A stretch of 35,878 nucleotides of DNA from positions 1 through 35,878 of the forward strand of contig JAWLBR010000023.1 of the NCBI GenBank assembly GCA_041687495.1, read 5' to 3'. The notes under the pieces are model-generated. The model was not told where the DNA came from and ran no database searches. It saw nothing but the letters and a program-made list of their open reading frames with translations. The stretch is from JAWLBR01 sp041687495 (GTDB taxonomy: Bacteria; Bacillota; Limnochordia; DTU087; JAAYGB01). Below, in pieces: positions 8,156 through 16,377 of the stretch. The translations under genes and the position numbers were made by a program. Within the stretch, counting starts at the first letter, position 1. Each line of letters opens with the position of its first letter.

Positions 8156-10381
8156 CTAGGCTAAGGCCTTGAGCAGGCCCTGATCATAGCGGGATTTCAG
8201 TTCTGTAATCGGCGCGTCAACCACAATCTGCCCAGATATATCTGGATCGGAGGATACCCGGATCGTCAGGGACTGACCTGAGACCCTACCAATGAGCTGG
8301 CAGGGTACCTCAAAGGCCCCTGCTAAGCGCTGGAGTGAGGCAAGTTGTCTCTCGTTCACAGAGATGACAACCCGAGATTGGGACTCACCAAACAGGAGTG
8401 CCGCTTTATTCTCCATGTGATCAAGCAGGAATACAGTGGCTCCATGACCACCAGCAAAACAAGCTTCCGCAATAGTTACGGCCAATCCCCCTTCGCTGCA
8501 GTCGTGGGCTGATGCAACCAGTCCGTCTTCGATGGCCCGCAGGATCAGGGACTGCAACCGGCATTCTTTGCCCAGGTCGATGGTCGGTGGAGTTCCCTGC
8601 TCTAATCCATGCACTACTTTCAGGTACTGGGTTCCTCCTAGTTCTGGCAAAGTCTCGCCTAGAAGCACAATCAAATCCCCTTGCTCTTGAAAACCCATCG
8701 GAGTCAATCGATTCAGGTCGGTGATGAGTCCGGCCATCCCCACCACTGGAGTTGGATAGACAGCTGCTCCGTTTGTCTCGTTGTAGAAGCTGACATTGCC
8801 GCTGATCACCGGAATGTCAAGTGTGCGACAAGCGGACACCATTCCGTCAATACATTGGCTGAACTGCCAGAAAACCTCGGGTTTTTCGGGATTCCCAAAG
8901 TTAAGGCAGTCGGTGATAGCCATGGGTTTGGCTCCGGAGCACACTAGATTTCTGGAGGCTTCGGCTACGGCCGCTGCTGCACCAGTCCAAGGATCCAGAT
9001 AACAGTACAGCGGGTTACAGTCGGTCGTAAATGCGACTGCCTTCTTGGTTCCCTTAATTCGAATGACTGCGGCGTCGGCCCCAGGCGGTACAACCGTATT
9101 GGTCTGTACCATATGGTCATACTGTTCGTACACAGGCCATTTGCTGGTGATGTTCGGTGATTCCAGAAGTTGTCCGAGCAGTTCGGTAAGATCCGCGGGA
9201 ACGGGAAGAGTGTGTGGATTAAAGCTCTGCGCTTTGGATAGATAGGTAGGACGTGAAGCTGCAGGTGTGTAAACTGGGGCATCGGCCAGCAGAGAGGCAG
9301 GGACATCAGCGATCACTTGGCCCTGCTGCAACAAGCGCAGCTGGGAGTCGGCTGTGACGTGTCCAACCACGGTTGCTTTCACCCCCCAGCGGTCAAACAG
9401 TCTGATGACCTGACCCTCGGTGCCCTTGCGTGCTACCATGAGCATGCGCTCCTGTGACTCAGACAGCATCAATTCATACGGTGTCATGGCTTTCTCTCGA
9501 CGGGGGACTAGGTCGAGATCAATCTCGATTCCACATCCGCCCCGGTCCGCCATTTCGCAAGCAGAACTGGTGAGACCGGCTGCACCCATATCTTGGATTC
9601 CGACTATGAACCCGGTCTTAATTGCCTCGAGGCAGGCTTCAATGAGCAGTTTCTCGGCAAACGGATCGCCGACCTGAACAGCTGGTCGGTCTTCTTCGGA
9701 GGTATCGGTAAGCTCAACCGAAGCAAAAGTAGCACCGTGGATTCCGTCCCGACCGGTTGCTGACCCAACCACTAGTACCGGGTTCCCTACGCCTACCGCC
9801 GAGCCTCTTGCCAACGGCATATCCCAATCGAGCAGGCCAACCGCCATGGCGTTGACTAGAGGGTTGCCTGTGTAGCAGTCATAGAACTGGACCTCACCGC
9901 CAATGGTCGGGACCCCCGTGCAGTTGCCATAGCCAGCTATTCCGGCGACGCAGCCAGCGAGCAGATACTTAGTGCGGGGAACCTGGAGCGATCCAAAGCG
10001 CAGTGAGTTGAGATTCGCAATGGGTCGAGCTCCCATGGTGAATATGTCCCGCAAGATCCCGCCCACCCCTGTAGCGGCACCTTGGTAGGGCTCGATAGCC
10101 GAAGGATGGTTATGGCTCTCAATTTTCATAACAATGGCCTGGTTGTCACCGATGTCCAGAACGCCAGCATTCTCTCCGGGTCCCTGCAGGACGAATGGGC
10201 CTGTCGTGGGGAATTTGCGTAACTGTCTCCGGGAGTGCTTGTATCCGCAGTGCTCAGACCACATCACTGCAAACAAAGCAGTCTCCAGCTCATTGGGCAC
10301 TCGCTCCAGTCTTTTTGCGATGGTGGCGTACTCCTCGTTGGTCAAGCCCAGCTTTTGCCAATAGTTCGTAGCCAGTGGCAT
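8156..10381 (-). CDS. purL: FGAM synthase, large subunit (small-type PurL)
   Basis: ATP-dependent amidation of FGAR to FGAM. At about 741 residues this is the Gram-positive PurL that needs PurS and the glutaminase PurQ, both encoded just upstream. Visible: LFAVMWSEHCGYKHSR, GPGENAGVLDIGDN, KIESHNHPSAIEPYQGAATG, FTMGARPIA, and in the second half NFGNPEKPEVFWQF and AHDCSEGGLAV. The frame is open 28 codons further upstream, but ATG 10381 has AAGGAGGT about 10 bases before it and gives the usual N-terminus. The gap to the purQ stop is 1 base. Confidence 0.96.
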   Translation of the reverse strand: MPLATNYWQKLGLTNEEYATIAKRLERVPNELETALFAVMWSEHCGYKHSRRQLRKFPTTGPFVLQGPGENAGVLDIGDNQAIVMKIESHNHPSAIEPYQGAATGVGGILRDIFTMGARPIANLNSLRFGSLQVPRTKYLLAGCVAGIAGYGNCTGVPTIGGEVQFYDCYTGNPLVNAMAVGLLDWDMPLARGSAVGVGNPVLVVGSATGRDGIHGATFASVELTDTSEEDRPAVQVGDPFAEKLLIEACLEAIKTGFIVGIQDMGAAGLTSSACEMADRGGCGIEIDLDLVPRREKAMTPYELMLSESQERMLMVARKGTEGQVIRLFDRWGVKATVVGHVTADSQLRLLQQGQVIADVPASLLADAPVYTPAASRPTYLSKAQSFNPHTLPVPADLTELLGQLLESPNITSKWPVYEQYDHMVQTNTVVPPGADAAVIRIKGTKKAVAFTTDCNPLYCYLDPWTGAAAAVAEASRNLVCSGAKPMAITDCLNFGNPEKPEVFWQFSQCIDGMVSACRTLDIPVISGNVSFYNETNGAAVYPTPVVGMAGLITDLNRLTPMGFQEQGDLIVLLGETLPELGGTQYLKVVHGLEQGTPPTIDLGKECRLQSLILRAIEDGLVASAHDCSEGGLAVTIAEACFAGGHGATVFLLDHMENKAALLFGESQSRVVISVNERQLASLQRLAGAFEVPCQLIGRVSGQSLTIRVSSDPDISGQIVVDAPITELKSRYDQGLLKALA

Positions 10382-10382
10382 C

Positions 10383-11114
10383 TCAGTGTGTACCTCCTTG
10401 AATCGCGTGGTGTACTCGAGATTTACATTGGGTGAACGCTTGGACGGACGCGAACACGGCGGCACCGTCTACAGACCCTAGGATACTTTCTACAGCTCGC
10501 TCGGGATGAGGCATCATCCCGAGGATGTTGCCCTCGGGACTGCAGATACCGGCGATATTGGCGATTGACCCATTCGGGTTAGCCTCAGAACTTGCGGTAC
10601 CATCTCTATCTGCATAGGTGAAGACGATCTGCCCATTCGACTGTAGCCGCCTCAGCCCCGCATCGTCAATCCAGTAGTTACCTTCACCGTGGGCGATGGG
10701 CAGCTGTATGAGCTGGCCTTCACTGTATTGGGTAGTAAAAGGGGTGTGGACGTTATCCACCCGTAAGGTGACATACCGACAGCGAAACTTGAGCGACCGA
10801 TTGGGCAGCATGGCGCCAGGAAGCATACCTGCCTCCAGCAGAACCTGCCAGCCGTTGCAAACCCCTAAGACAAAGCCCCCTGATGCCGCGAAGCGGCGCA
10901 CCGCTTGCATTACCGGAGAGTGACTGGCCAGAGAACCGGATCGTAGATAGTCCCCATAGGAGAATCCTCCTGGCAAAATGACGCAGTCAAGTCCACTTAG
11001 GTCAGTACTCTCGTGCCAGACTGGCGCTGCCGTTGCGTTAGGTATTTGTCCCAGTGCATACAGACAGTCGTGGTCGCAATTGGAACCGGGAAAAACGACG
11101 ACTCCGCACTTCAT
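10383..11114 (-). CDS. purQ: FGAM synthase, glutaminase subunit
   Basis: Class I glutamine amidotransferase that feeds ammonia to PurL. Catalytic triad visible: Cys86 in GVCNGWQ, His203 and Glu205 in MMPHPERAVE. Other PurQ marks are the start VVVFPGSNCDHD and LPGGFSYGDYLRSG. At 243 residues it is slightly longer than typical (about 227) because of a polar C-terminal extension. Its ATG overlaps the purS stop (ATGA), and it ends 1 base before purL, consistent with a PurS-PurQ-PurL complex made in balance. Confidence 0.96.
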   Translation of the reverse strand: MKCGVVVFPGSNCDHDCLYALGQIPNATAAPVWHESTDLSGLDCVILPGGFSYGDYLRSGSLASHSPVMQAVRRFAASGGFVLGVCNGWQVLLEAGMLPGAMLPNRSLKFRCRYVTLRVDNVHTPFTTQYSEGQLIQLPIAHGEGNYWIDDAGLRRLQSNGQIVFTYADRDGTASSEANPNGSIANIAGICSPEGNILGMMPHPERAVESILGSVDGAAVFASVQAFTQCKSRVHHAIQGGTH

Positions 11115-11371
11115 CGCCCCACCTCCACCACCTTGAACCTGTAGTCTTCAATTACCGGATTGCTCAGGATTCTTTGGCAGAGTTCATTGAGCTGCTGCTG
11201 TGCTCTTTCTTGGTCTTGGGCCTCAAAGTTGAGAGTAAGGTACTTTCCAACCCGAACCTCATGGATTTCGGTGTAGCCTAGGTCCGACAAAGTGCTTCCC
11301 ACTGCGCTTCCTTGAGGATCCAAGATGCTTGGCTTGAGAGTAACGTATACCTCAGCGGTAAATTCCATCAT
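11111..11371 (-). CDS. purS: FGAM synthase, PurS subunit
   Basis: Small (86 residues) structural subunit that joins PurQ and PurL. It has the PurS pattern: AEVYVTLKPSILDPQGSAV, LGYTEIHEVRVGKYLTLNFE, and an acidic/basic C-terminal strand with NPVIEDYRFKV. Two ATGs in a row open the gene; the first overlaps the purC stop by 4 bases. Its presence confirms the three-protein FGAM synthase. Confidence 0.95.
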   Translation of the reverse strand: MMEFTAEVYVTLKPSILDPQGSAVGSTLSDLGYTEIHEVRVGKYLTLNFEAQDQERAQQQLNELCQRILSNPVIEDYRFKVVEVGR

Positions 11372-12072
11372 TTCATCACCCTTTCTAGGAGCTCGTGATA
11401 CCCAGACTCGACGTCGCCTAAGTCAAAGCGAAACCGATCTTTGTCCAGCTTCTTTCCAGTGCCGACATCCCAGAAGCGGCATGTATCAGGGGAGATTTCG
11501 TCGGCCAGGAGAATCCCTGTGCTAGTTCGACCAAACTCCAACTTATAGTCGATGAGATCGATGCCTCTTTGATTGAGGTAGCTACGAAGAATGCGGTTAA
11601 CTTGAAGGCTGGTATCTCGCATCGCTGCGATTTCCTTGGGTGTAGCGAGTTGGAGGAGTTCAACGTGGGATGAATTGATAAGCGGATCCTTGAGGGCGTC
11701 GCTTTTGTAGTACAGCTCAAGGACTGGTTGGGTGAGCTTTAGTCCTTCTGGTAGGCCTAGGCGGCGGCACAGACCACCGGCGGCAATATTACGTACAACC
11801 ACCTCGACCCTGATGATTTCCACAGCTTGCACCAGCATCAGGCGCCGAGACAAGAGCCGCCGGAAATGATTGTCAACTCCGTGTTCTGAGAGCAGCTGAA
11901 AGAAGCGAGCTGAAACCTGGTTGTTAACCATCCCCTTGTCGGCCACGGTGCCTTTTTTCTCTCCGTCAAAAGCGGTCGCATCGTCTTTGAACTCAATTAC
12001 GTAGAAGCTGGGCTCTGATGTTTTGTGGACCCGTTTGGCTTTGCCTTCGTACAAAAGCTCTGTGCATTCCAC
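11368..12072 (-). CDS. purC: SAICAR synthetase
   Basis: Joins aspartate to CAIR with ATP. Visible: LLYEGKAKRVHKT, FKDDATAFDGEKKGTVADKG, EVVVRNIAAGG and EFGRTSTGILLADEISPDTC. I chose GTG 12072 (234 residues) rather than GTG 12108: GGGGAGGG lies about 8 bases before it and homologues begin here. First gene of the long overlapping purC-D run and directly downstream of the riboswitch-terminator, so it is the gene under direct riboswitch control. Confidence 0.95.
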   Translation of the reverse strand: MECTELLYEGKAKRVHKTSEPSFYVIEFKDDATAFDGEKKGTVADKGMVNNQVSARFFQLLSEHGVDNHFRRLLSRRLMLVQAVEIIRVEVVVRNIAAGGLCRRLGLPEGLKLTQPVLELYYKSDALKDPLINSSHVELLQLATPKEIAAMRDTSLQVNRILRSYLNQRGIDLIDYKLEFGRTSTGILLADEISPDTCRFWDVGTGKKLDKDRFRFDLGDVESGYHELLERVMK

Positions 12073-12126
12073 TTTAGTTCCCTCCCCATCTGATGGTAAA
12101 GCGAGCACAAAATCCGATCAGTGAAC

Positions 12127-12180
12127 AAAAAAGGGCGGAGAGCGTTTCAAGCAACAGTTGCTGCTGAAACCTCTCCGCCC
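12127..12180 (-). terminator. Intrinsic terminator of the pur riboswitch
   Basis: On the minus strand GGGCGGAGAG pairs with CTCTCCGCCC (10 bp), extended inward by GTTTCA/TGAAAC and AGCAAC/GTTGCT, followed at once by TTTTTT (12127-12132). It is a textbook rho-independent terminator, unusually long. It lies between purE and purC, so it would end transcripts before purC. Its upstream arm (12171-12180) overlaps the conserved 3' end of the riboswitch aptamer, which allows a choice between aptamer and terminator. Confidence 0.93.
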
Positions 12181-12283
12181 AGGCTTTTATCCTTCTACGG
12201 TGTAACGGCTTGTCGCCGTCTGCATCACTTGGACCAGCCCGGATAAATCTCCATCCGGCGGAACCCTAGATGCACTTTCATCT
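12171..12283 (-). promoter_or_regulatory. ykkC-type riboswitch, probable PRPP class
   Basis: The minus strand shows the ykkC consensus blocks in order: CTAGGGTTCCG (12259-12269), CTGGTCCAAG (about 12228-12237), ACACCG (12198-12203) and GGATAAAAGCC (12182-12192). Helices fit: CCGGAT/ATCCGG, and ACGGC/GCCGT around GACAA. A short 5' hairpin AGATG/CATCT (12268-12283) precedes it. ykkC RNAs divide into guanidine-I and subtypes sensing ppGpp, PRPP or nucleoside diphosphates. Location before purC, with a terminator, matches the PRPP class, where ligand binding prevents termination. The change from CCGAGAG to CCAAG also fits subtype 2 as I recall it. The class is firm; the ligand is inferred from context. 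Confidence 0.88.
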
Positions 12284-12292
12284 GTGTATGTG

Positions 12293-12301
12293 ATTGTACC
12301 A
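12293..12301 (-). promoter_or_regulatory. Extended -10 promoter just before the pur riboswitch
   Basis: TGGTACAAT on the minus strand is a TGn-extended -10 element close to consensus. A start about 7 bases downstream would make a transcript beginning about where the riboswitch begins. No good -35 is seen at the right distance, which extended -10 promoters can tolerate. It implies that purC-purD has its own start separate from purE. Confidence 0.5.
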
Positions 12302-12311
12302 GCCGATCTGC

Positions 12312-12833
12312 TCAGTAGTTCCTCCATCCGGTAGTTTGCAGACGCTCTTGTTTCTGATGCACTGCCTCGGCCTGCTGTCGGCGGTATCCGGCCAGCCGCG
12401 CGTTTAGATCTGAGTCGGATAGCGCCAAGATCTGAGCAGCCAGGATAGCCGCATTGGTAGCGTTACTCAACCCAACTGTTGCGACCGGAATCCCTGGGGG
12501 CATCTGCACGATGGCATACAAGGCATCACTCCCCTGCAAGGGGCCAGCGGCGATGGGCAAACCGATTACTGGAAGTACAGTGTATGCCGCCAGAATCCCC
12601 GGAAGGTGGGCAGCTAGCCCTGCCGCAGCAACAATCACTTTCACCCCACGCTGCTCAGCAGACTTTGCCCAACTCGCTACAGCATTGGGTGTTCGGTGGG
12701 CCGACAAAATATTGACCTCAAAGGAAATCTGTAAGTCTTCAAGCACTTGTAAGCCTTTCGCGACAACGGGCAAGTCGGAGTCACTGCCCATGACAATCCC
12801 AACCGATGGACGATGTTTATCGTGGAGTTTCAC
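12312..12833 (-). CDS. purE: N5-CAIR mutase (class I PurE)
   Basis: Class I PurE, converting N5-CAIR to CAIR. The 173-residue product shows VGIVMGSDSD, ILSAHRTP with the catalytic His (H46), AAAGLAAHLPG and MPPGIPVATVG. Class I enzymes work with PurK, but purK is not in the window. GTG 12833 is preceded by AAGGTGGTGA. purE is separated from purC by about 240 bases with a promoter, a riboswitch and a terminator. No riboswitch or clear PurR box is visible upstream of purE. Divergent from the AlkP-like gene. Confidence 0.95.
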   Translation of the reverse strand: MKLHDKHRPSVGIVMGSDSDLPVVAKGLQVLEDLQISFEVNILSAHRTPNAVASWAKSAEQRGVKVIVAAAGLAAHLPGILAAYTVLPVIGLPIAAGPLQGSDALYAIVQMPPGIPVATVGLSNATNAAILAAQILALSDSDLNARLAGYRRQQAEAVHQKQERLQTTGWRNY

Positions 12834-13047
12834 AGGTCACCACCTTTGGAAAATTCCCGATGTATGCACATTTGGCACGACAAGTCCAGTTTCCTCTTTT
12901 GCAACAATTACAATTATGTAAAACTGTAGTATGTTTGCCTCCCATGCGAGTCGTTTTCTGGGTGCGGGTAAAAGAGACTTCGGGTGCGTAAGGAGACGTA
13001 GTATACCCATCAGCGCAGGGGTTACCCTATCCTATGGGGTGATCTGT

Positions 13048-15345
13048 TTGACTGATGTAGTAACTCACCATAGACGGGTAGCTGGCGTCTTTCTTTTGTT
13101 CTTAGCTCTTGTCGTCTACGGGGGCGCTGGCAGCGCTGGTGAGAAGCCCAAGGCCTATGTGTTGGTCATCGACGAGCTAACTTGGGACAATCTGTTGGAC
13201 GAGCGTTACCCAGCGCTACGGCAGGTGGTGAGCCATGGAGCGGTAGGCTTGATGACTACTCGGACAGCAGGTGCGACTACAGCGCCAAACGCCGCTGTGA
13301 CCATCGGTTCCAGTGGTCGAGCCCTTGGTGTGGATAGCATGAATTTGGCTTTTGACAAAGACACAGTTGTCCGCGCTCTGGCCTCAGACGGTTCTGGGGA
13401 GGAGTTGTTTGTTTCCGAGGAGTACGGGAAGGGACAAGAATCGACTGGACCAGTGCAGCCTGCTGCGGAAGTTTATCGGCGGCGAATGGGTATCAGTGCT
13501 TCTGGTCAGGTCCTGAACTTGGCAGCCAGAGAGATCCAGGTGCGCAATCTGGGGTCTCAGTTCGGTGTGACTCCTGGAAGCTTGGGCCAAGCTCTTAGCG
13601 ATGGCGGAGTAGTTACTGCATATGTTGGCAACTCAGATATCGACAGCCCGGTGCGCCACCTGTCTGCTCTTTTTATGGATACCTCCGGCCAGATTCCTTT
13701 GGGGGCAGTAGACTTGGTCCCCACTCAGGATGTCGTGTTCCCATTTGGAGTCCGCGCAGACTACGAACTCGTGTGGGAGAAGGTCCGCAGCTTTGTGGGT
13801 CAGGCGGACTTAATCGCAATTGAACTGGGTGATCTAACTCGGGTCAACCGAGTGGCTGGGCAGTATACTCCACAGCAGCTCTCACTGCTGCGTCACCTGG
13901 CGCTTGCTCACATGGACCGTTTCGTCTCTCGCCTCCTAGCTAGCATTGGGCCTTCTGACTACATGACCATCTTGGTGCCCAGTCCGGCTAGCCGGCGCAT
14001 GCGGGAGGGTGACTCACTAGTGCCATTTGTGCTCTACCAGCCATCCCAGTCAGGGGGGATACTCAGCTCCCCGAGCACTCGCTGGCCTGGGCTGGTTACC
14101 AACCTGGATGTGGGCCCAACGCTGCTGTCTTTGTTTGGTCTTCCCGTTCCGGAAACCATGTATGGTCGTCCGGCCATTGTGGCTCCAAGCAACGACGCTG
14201 TAGCCGAAGTGATCTCTCTGCGTGACCGTATCGTTGCCACCAGTCGGCAAAGGAACTCGATTCTAAGGCAGTTGGTGTATGTGAACATCGGTCTTTATGT
14301 AGCTGGTACCTTGTTCATTCTCCTTGGGGACCTCCCACGCTGGTTTGGACGCATCATCAGCTTTATGCTCCCCGCCGCCATGTCTATGCCCCTGGCTCTC
14401 CTGCTGTTGCCTTTGATTGGATCAACCTCACCTCAGACTGCCTTGGTGTGGTCGATTCTGATCTCTACACTGACTGCCGCCTTGGCTTGGCTGATCGGCA
14501 GGCAGCCGGTGCGTCTGGCAGCGTTGTTAGCCTTGGCAACTACCGCGGCTGTGTTAGCAGACACTTTGACTGGAAGTTACTTGATCCGGAACTCGATCTT
14601 GGGGTATGACCCAATGGGAGGCGCCCGGTTCTACGGCATTGGAAATGAGTACATGGGAGTTTTGGTGGGCGCTGTCATCGTGGGTGTGGCTCCACTGCTG
14701 GACATCTTTCCCCATAGGCGGCGGCAGTTGCAGGTAGCTGCGGCTATGCTCTTCGGGGTTGTGGCAGTAGCCATTTCTCTCCCTGTGTTCGGCGCCAATG
14801 TTGGCGGAGGGATCACAGCCGCGGCTGGATTTTCTCTAACTTTGTTCTTACTCTTGGGATATAGACTGGGATGGAGGCAGGTTGCCGTCGTTGCTCTCTT
14901 GCCTGTGGCGTTAATCTGTGCAAACACGATCATTGATACATGGTTGTCCGACACTGGTGTTAGTCATCTGGGGCAGGCTGTGAGTGCCGTGGGGCAGCGG
15001 GGATTGGCTGAGGCATATACGATCATCGTGCGAAAGGTCAGCATGAATCTGAAGCTGTTTCGCTACAGCGTATGGACAAAAGCTCTGCTCGTAGCTTTGG
15101 GGGTAATTGCGTGGTTTTCTTATCGTCCTTCCCGGTTGATGCTGCGTATCAAGGAAAGATATGGGTATTTGGTCAACGGCTTTGCGGGGGCCACCGCTGC
15201 CGCCACTACGGCACTTCTTTTCAATGACTCTGGGGTAGTGGCGGCGGCTTTGGTACTGAACTTCACCGCCTCTGTAATTCTCTTCCTCGGGACATTTATC
15301 ACCCTTGAGGCACGTCGTGCTGAGCGACCAGACAAACAGCCCTAG
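13048..15345 (+). CDS. Large AlkP-like multi-pass membrane protein
   Basis: About 765 residues. A signal/anchor helix (VAGVFLLFLALVVYGG) is followed by an extracellular domain of about 360 residues resembling the alkaline phosphatase/sulfatase superfamily: VLVIDELTWDNLL, a Thr/Ser nucleophile-like TAPNAAVTIGSSGRA, and TNLDVGPTLLSLFGLPVPE. The usual metal-binding His after the Asp is not obvious, so catalysis is uncertain. The C-terminal half has about 11 membrane helices with the loop GARFYGIGNEYMG. Such proteins are known as uncharacterised membrane proteins in Firmicutes and Actinobacteria; a role in the envelope is plausible only. TTG 13048 is chosen because GGGGTGATC precedes it and the signal peptide follows; the frame is open back to 12931. 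Divergent from purE. Confidence 0.75.
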   Translation: MTDVVTHHRRVAGVFLLFLALVVYGGAGSAGEKPKAYVLVIDELTWDNLLDERYPALRQVVSHGAVGLMTTRTAGATTAPNAAVTIGSSGRALGVDSMNLAFDKDTVVRALASDGSGEELFVSEEYGKGQESTGPVQPAAEVYRRRMGISASGQVLNLAAREIQVRNLGSQFGVTPGSLGQALSDGGVVTAYVGNSDIDSPVRHLSALFMDTSGQIPLGAVDLVPTQDVVFPFGVRADYELVWEKVRSFVGQADLIAIELGDLTRVNRVAGQYTPQQLSLLRHLALAHMDRFVSRLLASIGPSDYMTILVPSPASRRMREGDSLVPFVLYQPSQSGGILSSPSTRWPGLVTNLDVGPTLLSLFGLPVPETMYGRPAIVAPSNDAVAEVISLRDRIVATSRQRNSILRQLVYVNIGLYVAGTLFILLGDLPRWFGRIISFMLPAAMSMPLALLLLPLIGSTSPQTALVWSILISTLTAALAWLIGRQPVRLAALLALATTAAVLADTLTGSYLIRNSILGYDPMGGARFYGIGNEYMGVLVGAVIVGVAPLLDIFPHRRRQLQVAAAMLFGVVAVAISLPVFGANVGGGITAAAGFSLTLFLLLGYRLGWRQVAVVALLPVALICANTIIDTWLSDTGVSHLGQAVSAVGQRGLAEAYTIIVRKVSMNLKLFRYSVWTKALLVALGVIAWFSYRPSRLMLRIKERYGYLVNGFAGATAAATTALLFNDSGVVAAALVLNFTASVILFLGTFITLEARRAERPDKQP

Positions 15346-15385
15346 CAACAGGTGCTCTAGGATTTCATCGGGCACTTTGACAAAT

Positions 15386-16267
15386 CTAAGCAAGTGAAGT
15401 GGAGTTGTGCAGCAATCTGGCGACGTCTGGCAGCTTCTTGGCAACAGCAAGAAAGCCCTGCTCGATCAACGGCTGAGCTGAGTCAAAGTCCACGGGGGTA
15501 TGGTGACGAAGATCCGGCTCAATGAGCAGATCAGCCTTGCGTCTCTCTGGTATCTCGTTGGCTCTTTGGACAATAAGGACTGCTTGGGTGACCACTTCGG
15601 GGAACGTGGTTAGTGATCCCTGGCTTAAGTGACAGTTCAGGTCAACTGCGATCACGATGTCGGCTCCCATGTCGCTAACTACCGTTACGGGAAGGTTCCG
15701 TACCATTCCTCCGTCTGCTAGGATCCGCCCTTCGTGCTCGACCGGCGCGTATAGGCCAGGAACACTGGCGCTGATGCGGGCGGCCCGAGCCACCTTACCG
15801 GTGTTGAGGCGAACTTCTTCTCCCGTGCGCAGGTCACCGGCCACCACAGTCAGGGGGATCACAAGGTCAGAAAAAGTGATGTGACCCAACCAGCTAGTAA
15901 GCCAGCGTTCTATCCCTGCCGAGCTGAGTACTCCTCCCCGCCGCTCAAAGACACTGGGTTTTAGCATGAACCACCAATGACTATCTAGAGCAACTTCCAA
16001 CAGGTGCTGTGTGGTAATTCCAGCGGCATAGGCTGCCCCGGCGATGGCTCCCGCGCTTGTCCCGGCAATATAGTCGATGGGAAGCTGTAGGTTCTCTAGG
16101 GCTAGAAGCACCCCTACGTGTGCCAGACCCCTGGCACCTCCACCCGCAAGCGCCAGTCCAATGGTAGGTCGGTTGGGCAAGCTGCGAAACCTCTGAATCT
16201 GAGCTCTAACACCATTTTCACCGGCGACATCGAGCTGTGGCACATCAGTGATCTGGTAATCCGCCAT
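15386..16267 (-). CDS. Patatin-like phospholipase (RssA/NTE family)
   Basis: Cytoplasmic patatin-family hydrolase with the Ser-Asp dyad: oxyanion loop AGGGARGLAHVGVL, nucleophile elbow GTSAG (Ser71), and DGG (Asp185) in ILADGGMVRNLP. The central domain ends with IVIAVDLNC. At 293 residues it is close to bacterial RssA/YlbK-type proteins. Substrate (phospholipid or lysophospholipid) is not shown. GGGAGGATG precedes ATG 16267. Convergent with the AlkP-like gene (40 bases between ends) and divergent from the YkgJ-like gene. Confidence 0.9.
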   Translation of the reverse strand: MADYQITDVPQLDVAGENGVRAQIQRFRSLPNRPTIGLALAGGGARGLAHVGVLLALENLQLPIDYIAGTSAGAIAGAAYAAGITTQHLLEVALDSHWWFMLKPSVFERRGGVLSSAGIERWLTSWLGHITFSDLVIPLTVVAGDLRTGEEVRLNTGKVARAARISASVPGLYAPVEHEGRILADGGMVRNLPVTVVSDMGADIVIAVDLNCHLSQGSLTTFPEVVTQAVLIVQRANEIPERRKADLLIEPDLRHHTPVDFDSAQPLIEQGFLAVAKKLPDVARLLHNSTSLA

Positions 16268-16315
16268 CGGATCATCCTCCCGTACTTTCCATCCGTTGCA
16301 GGAACTACCCCATCA

Positions 16316-16344
16316 TTGTCCCCTTTTTCCCCGCATGCTATAAT
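16316..16344 (+). promoter_or_regulatory. Sigma-A promoter for the YkgJ-like gene
   Basis: TTGTCC, a 17-base spacer and a perfect TATAAT with an upstream TGn extension. A transcript would start near 16351, about 27 bases before GTG 16378. The opposite strand drives the patatin gene from the same 110-base gap. Confidence 0.8.
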
Positions 16345-16377
16345 ATCCCTAACCTTGCCGAAAAGGGGCTGTTTACT

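Noticed and set aside
12171..12283. Guanidine-I riboswitch
   Set aside because: The fold family is the same, but the downstream genes are purine synthesis genes, not guanidine exporters or carboxylases, so the PRPP subclass is preferred. Not formally excluded.
12931..13047. N-terminal 39-codon extension of the AlkP-like protein
   Set aside because: It would place a basic, non-signal stretch before a clear signal peptide; GGGGTGATC points to TTG 13048.
14911..15450. 179-residue minus-strand ORF opposite the AlkP-like gene
   Set aside because: No recognisable domain, lies fully against a well-formed coding frame and reads as a shadow of it.
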